18,413 nt of DNA from JAKBCQ01 sp021807585. Lineage in GTDB: Bacteria > Planctomycetota > Planctomycetia > Isosphaerales > Isosphaeraceae. The position numbers and the translations under genes were made by a program. This document shows, one piece after another, positions 16,100-18,413 of the stretch (position 1 is the first letter of the stretch; each line of letters starts with the position of its first letter). The notes under the pieces are model-generated. The model was given only the letters and a program-made list of their open reading frames with translations, was not told where the DNA came from and searched no databases. The DNA is taken from positions 1 through 18,413 of the forward strand of contig DAHWFG010000285.1 of NCBI GenBank assembly GCA_027325115.1, read 5' to 3'.

Positions 16100-16339
16100 T
16101 GAATTGTATCGAACTTAAATACTAACAGATCTTGACGAGTGTCCGACGACGATCGCTCGCGGGCGATCCGCTCTCGCATGAAAATCGTTGGAATCGCTCG
16201 TACGATTCGACTTCCGAGCCGAGCCGAGCGGAAAATCGCGGGAATCGGTCGCTCGAACGCTTCGAAAAACATTCGCGAAAGTCAAAGAAAACGCCCCCCG
16301 ATTTTCGGAGGGCGCTTTCTCGCAAAGATCAAACGCGGC
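16100..16339. other. Intergenic region between convergent genes
   Basis: Apart from the terminator at 16292-16314, it holds a 6-bp hairpin (GATCGC / GCGATC, 16151-16168) without a U run. Long plus-strand frames run through it into the mini-lipoprotein gene, but they are antisense translations with no start signal. Confidence 0.4.
16292..16314 (-). terminator. Strong Rho-independent terminator of the mini-lipoprotein gene
   Basis: On the minus strand a 10-bp stem (CGCCCUCCGA with UCGGGGGGCG, one G-U pair) and a 3-base loop are followed directly by UUUUC. It lies about 25 bases after the stop codon at 16340-16342. The same structure on the plus strand has one mismatch and a poorer T run, so it may act weakly for the glycosyltransferase gene as well. 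Confidence 0.8.
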
Positions 16340-16501
16340 TCACTTGGCCGCATCGGCCTTGGGAGCGCCGGCGTCGGCGGGCTTGGCGTCGGCGGGCTTG
16401 GTGTCGGCGGGCTTCTCCTCACCCGAGCATCCGATGATGGCGGTGGGGGCGAAGATCGCGAAACCGACGAAAAGAAAGGCGGCGAGAATACGCTTGTTCA
16501 T
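16340..16501 (-). CDS. 53-residue lipoprotein with KPAD repeats
   Basis: This small gene encodes MNKRILAAFLFVGFAIFAPT and continues to a lipobox AIIGC (Cys25), so the mature lipoprotein would be only about 29 residues. That tail is almost entirely low complexity: SGEEKPADTKPADAKPADAG and then APKADAAK. The KPAD units come from a 15-base tandem repeat. Evidence that it is real: basic n-region, hydrophobic core and lipobox in correct order, GAGGA upstream, a promoter-like sequence at 16572-16601 and a strong terminator right behind it. No enzymatic role is possible at this size. A structural, envelope-spacing or stress role would be a guess. Function unknown; it lies divergent from the helicase gene. 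Confidence 0.8.
   Translation of the reverse strand: MNKRILAAFLFVGFAIFAPTAIIGCSGEEKPADTKPADAKPADAGAPKADAAK
16370..16414. repeat. Three tandem 15-base repeats (KPAD coding)
   Basis: The plus-strand unit GGCGTCGGCGGGCTT occurs three times without gaps (16370, 16385, 16400); the third has one C-to-T change. It encodes the K-P-A-D-A/T units of the mini-lipoprotein on the minus strand. Such repeats can change copy number by slippage without breaking the frame. Confidence 0.9.
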
Positions 16502-16571
16502 GGCATGGGTTCCTCAATAAGGTGAGCATCGGCGGCGCCTCCCCTACGAGGCAAATCCCCGCCGTCGGGAT

Positions 16572-16601
16572 GTTATACCGAACCCGAAGTCGTGATGCCA
16601 G
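16572..16601 (-). promoter_or_regulatory. Candidate promoter of the mini-lipoprotein gene
   Basis: On the minus strand, CTGGCA (16596-16601) and TATAAC (16572-16577) are separated by 18 bases, matching sigma70 boxes at four and five of six positions. The leader to the start codon would be about 65 bases. Confidence 0.4.
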
Positions 16602-16692
16602 TCCCCGGCGAGACTTACTTTGATTATCGTCGGATGGAATCGCGAAACTAAAAACCGTCGTGTCTTGATTCGATAAAGGCGATTTGATCTTG

Positions 16693-18413
16693 ATGCTCGA
16701 TCCGCTTCCTCTCGACCCTTATCTTAACGAGATCGTCACAATCGTCGCCGAGCGACGTTCGCTCGTTCTCTCGGCCGCACCGGGCTCGGGAAAAACAACG
16801 CGAGTCGCGCCTGCGCTCGCGAGTTCGGGAATCTTGCGTCGTGATCACGCGATCGTCGTTCTCGAACCCCGCAGGGTCGCCGCGCGAGCCGCCGCGGCGC
16901 GGATCGCTTACGAACAGGGCTGGAGCCTTGGGGACGAGGTCGGCTATCACGTCCGCGATGATCGTCGTTACGGACCGAACACCACAATCCGTGTCGTCAC
17001 CGAGGGGATCCTCAACCGTCAAATCGTCGCCGATCCGTTCCTCGAAGGCGTCGGCGCCGTCGTTCTTGATGAATTCCACGAACGGAGCGTTCATACCGAT
17101 CTCGCGCTGGCGCTTTGCCGGATGATTCGCGACGAGGCGCGAACCGATCTGATCCTCATCGTCATGTCGGCGACTCTCGACGCCGGGCCGATCGCGCGGT
17201 TCCTCGGCGATTGTCCCATTTTGAACGTTCCCGGAAGATCGCATCCCGTCGCGATCGAATACCACGAAACGTCGACCGAACCCGTCGATCTTTCCGTGAA
17301 ACGCGTACTTGAAGATGTGCTTAATCGTACAAATTTACACGGAGACGTCCTTGTCTTTTTACCTGGGATGCGCGAGATCGAACGGACCGCGCGGAGCGTC
17401 GCGGGGCTCGCCGAGCTTCATCGGCTCGCGATCGTCCCGCTCCACGGCAGCTTATCCGCCGAAACCCAGGATCGAGCGCTCAAACCCGCTCCCAAGGGCT
17501 TTCGCAAGGTCGTGCTCGCGACCAACATCGCCGAAACGTCGCTCACGATCGAAGGCGTGACGATCGTCATCGATTGCGGAACGGCGAGAATCGCGAGCTT
17601 CGATCCGGCGCGCGGACTCGATCGCCTCGATACGCGGCCGATCAGCCGCGCCTCCGCGGCGCAACGAGCCGGTCGCGCAGGACGAACCGCCCCCGGAACG
17701 TGCGTGCGACTGTACTCGCAACGTACTTACGCCGGCTTTCAAGAATATGAATCTCCTGAAATTAAACGCGTTGATTTATGTTCGACCGTTTTGTCGATTC
17801 ATGAACTTGGAGTCGCCGATATCCGCGGTTTTTCCTGGTTCGACCCTCCCGCCGAGGAATCGATCGCGGGCGCCGAAAAGCTGCTGATCAAACTCTCGGC
17901 GCTCGATCGCGATAGCCGAACAATCACCCCGGTCGGGCGACGGATCGCGTCGATCCCGGTTCACCCTCGATTGGGCCGGCTCCTCGTCGCCGCGGCGGAT
18001 TGGGGGATTGCCGAACACGGCGCAGCGGTCGCCGCGATCCTTTCCGAACCCGATATCCTCGCGGCGAACCGCGAACGTCCCGCACGGTTTGAGGGGAAGT
18101 TACACAATCATTCGCACGAGGTTTCCGACGTCCTCGTGCGTCTCGACGCTCTTGCCGAAGCGCGCGACGCTCGCTTTTCACCGCGACTCCACGCCTCCGG
18201 AATCGATCCCGAACGCGCGCGCCGAGTCGACCGGGTGCGCCGCGATCTGGAACGAATCGCCGGGCGCGAACCGAAGCGAAACCGGGAATCGCCGATCTCG
18301 CCGCACGACGAATCTTTTGATATAGATTTATTTATACTTAAACTTGTTTTGGAGGCTTATCCCGATCGCGTCGTTCGGCGTCGTCCCGCGGGCTCGGCGA
18401 CGGGGGTGATGAC
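16693..18413 (+). CDS. hrpB: ATP-dependent helicase HrpB, C-terminus cut off by window
   Basis: The frame is open from the ATG at 16693 to the window end (573 codons), so it is partial at the 3' end; complete HrpB proteins are usually about 800-850 residues. All DExH superfamily 2 motifs are present: APGSGKTTR (Walker A, K34), LEPRRVAARAAAAR (Ia), DEFHERS (box II, 126-132), SAT (159-161), VFLPG (221-225), TNIAETSLTI (V, 277-286) and QRAGRAGR (VI, 324-331). The DEFH form of box II and the order of segments fit HrpB rather than HrpA. It is thought to unwind RNA; its cellular job is poorly known even in E. coli. No strong Shine-Dalgarno sequence precedes the ATG. It is divergent from the mini-lipoprotein gene, with 191 bases between them. 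Confidence 0.93.
   Translation, partial: MLDPLPLDPYLNEIVTIVAERRSLVLSAAPGSGKTTRVAPALASSGILRRDHAIVVLEPRRVAARAAAARIAYEQGWSLGDEVGYHVRDDRRYGPNTTIRVVTEGILNRQIVADPFLEGVGAVVLDEFHERSVHTDLALALCRMIRDEARTDLILIVMSATLDAGPIARFLGDCPILNVPGRSHPVAIEYHETSTEPVDLSVKRVLEDVLNRTNLHGDVLVFLPGMREIERTARSVAGLAELHRLAIVPLHGSLSAETQDRALKPAPKGFRKVVLATNIAETSLTIEGVTIVIDCGTARIASFDPARGLDRLDTRPISRASAAQRAGRAGRTAPGTCVRLYSQRTYAGFQEYESPEIKRVDLCSTVLSIHELGVADIRGFSWFDPPAEESIAGAEKLLIKLSALDRDSRTITPVGRRIASIPVHPRLGRLLVAAADWGIAEHGAAVAAILSEPDILAANRERPARFEGKLHNHSHEVSDVLVRLDALAEARDARFSPRLHASGIDPERARRVDRVRRDLERIAGREPKRNRESPISPHDESFDIDLFILKLVLEAYPDRVVRRRPAGSATGVM

Noticed and set aside
16139..16525. Plus-strand frames with GVGGLGVGG-type repeats
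   Set aside because: Antisense translation of the KPAD repeats of the mini-lipoprotein gene.

Overview
This is a GC-rich window, probably from a member of the Planctomycetota. The best taxonomic clue is a DUF1559 pseudopilin-like gene (6692-7636), a family greatly expanded in that phylum. The other genes fit: a tricorn-type periplasmic protease, several lipoproteins, a degenerate transglutaminase-like lipoprotein, a sugar-phosphate isomerase/epimerase-like TIM barrel and a large exported protein with a weak GH10-like region. I see no rRNA, tRNA, CRISPR array, insertion sequence, phage gene or attachment site. Gene spacing and base usage look even, so I read this as chromosomal core or lineage-specific DNA rather than a mobile island.

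Layout. 1-293: no gene that I can support. 294-3722 (minus): tricorn protease homologue, complete except for one in-frame TGA exactly where the tenth-or-so propeller repeat should carry a Trp. 4062-about 6005 (minus): transglutaminase-like/TPR-like lipoprotein with the catalytic Cys replaced, followed by a terminator. 6105-6691: long divergent intergenic region with two adjacent palindromes. 6692-8782 (plus): three-gene cluster of DUF1559 prepilin, membrane-anchored periplasmic protein and multi-pass membrane protein. 8901-13084 (minus): two genes, a 1104-residue exported protein and then an epimerase-like TIM barrel, ending at a terminator. 13397-16099 (plus): YiiX-like NlpC/P60 cysteine peptidase, a small lipoprotein with a Cys-rich zinc-ribbon-like tail, and a GT21 ceramide-glucosyltransferase/HpnI-like membrane glycosyltransferase. 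16340-16501 (minus): a 53-residue lipoprotein with KPAD repeats, with its own promoter-like sequence and a strong terminator. 16693-end (plus): HrpB-type ATP-dependent DExH helicase, cut by the window edge.

How the genes relate. Most products are predicted to act outside the cytoplasmic membrane (protease, lipoproteins, pseudopilin, envelope glycosyltransferase, amidase-like peptidase), so the window reads as an assortment of cell-envelope genes. Only the DUF1559 trio, the 13084/9689 pair and the lipoprotein/glycosyltransferase pair look co-transcribed. I do not find firm evidence for a new defence, secondary-metabolite or mobile system. The most interesting points are the nonsense codon in the otherwise intact tricorn gene, the Cys-rich lipoprotein, the KPAD-repeat mini-lipoprotein, the pseudo-transglutaminase, and hairpins that abut or cover ribosome-binding sites.
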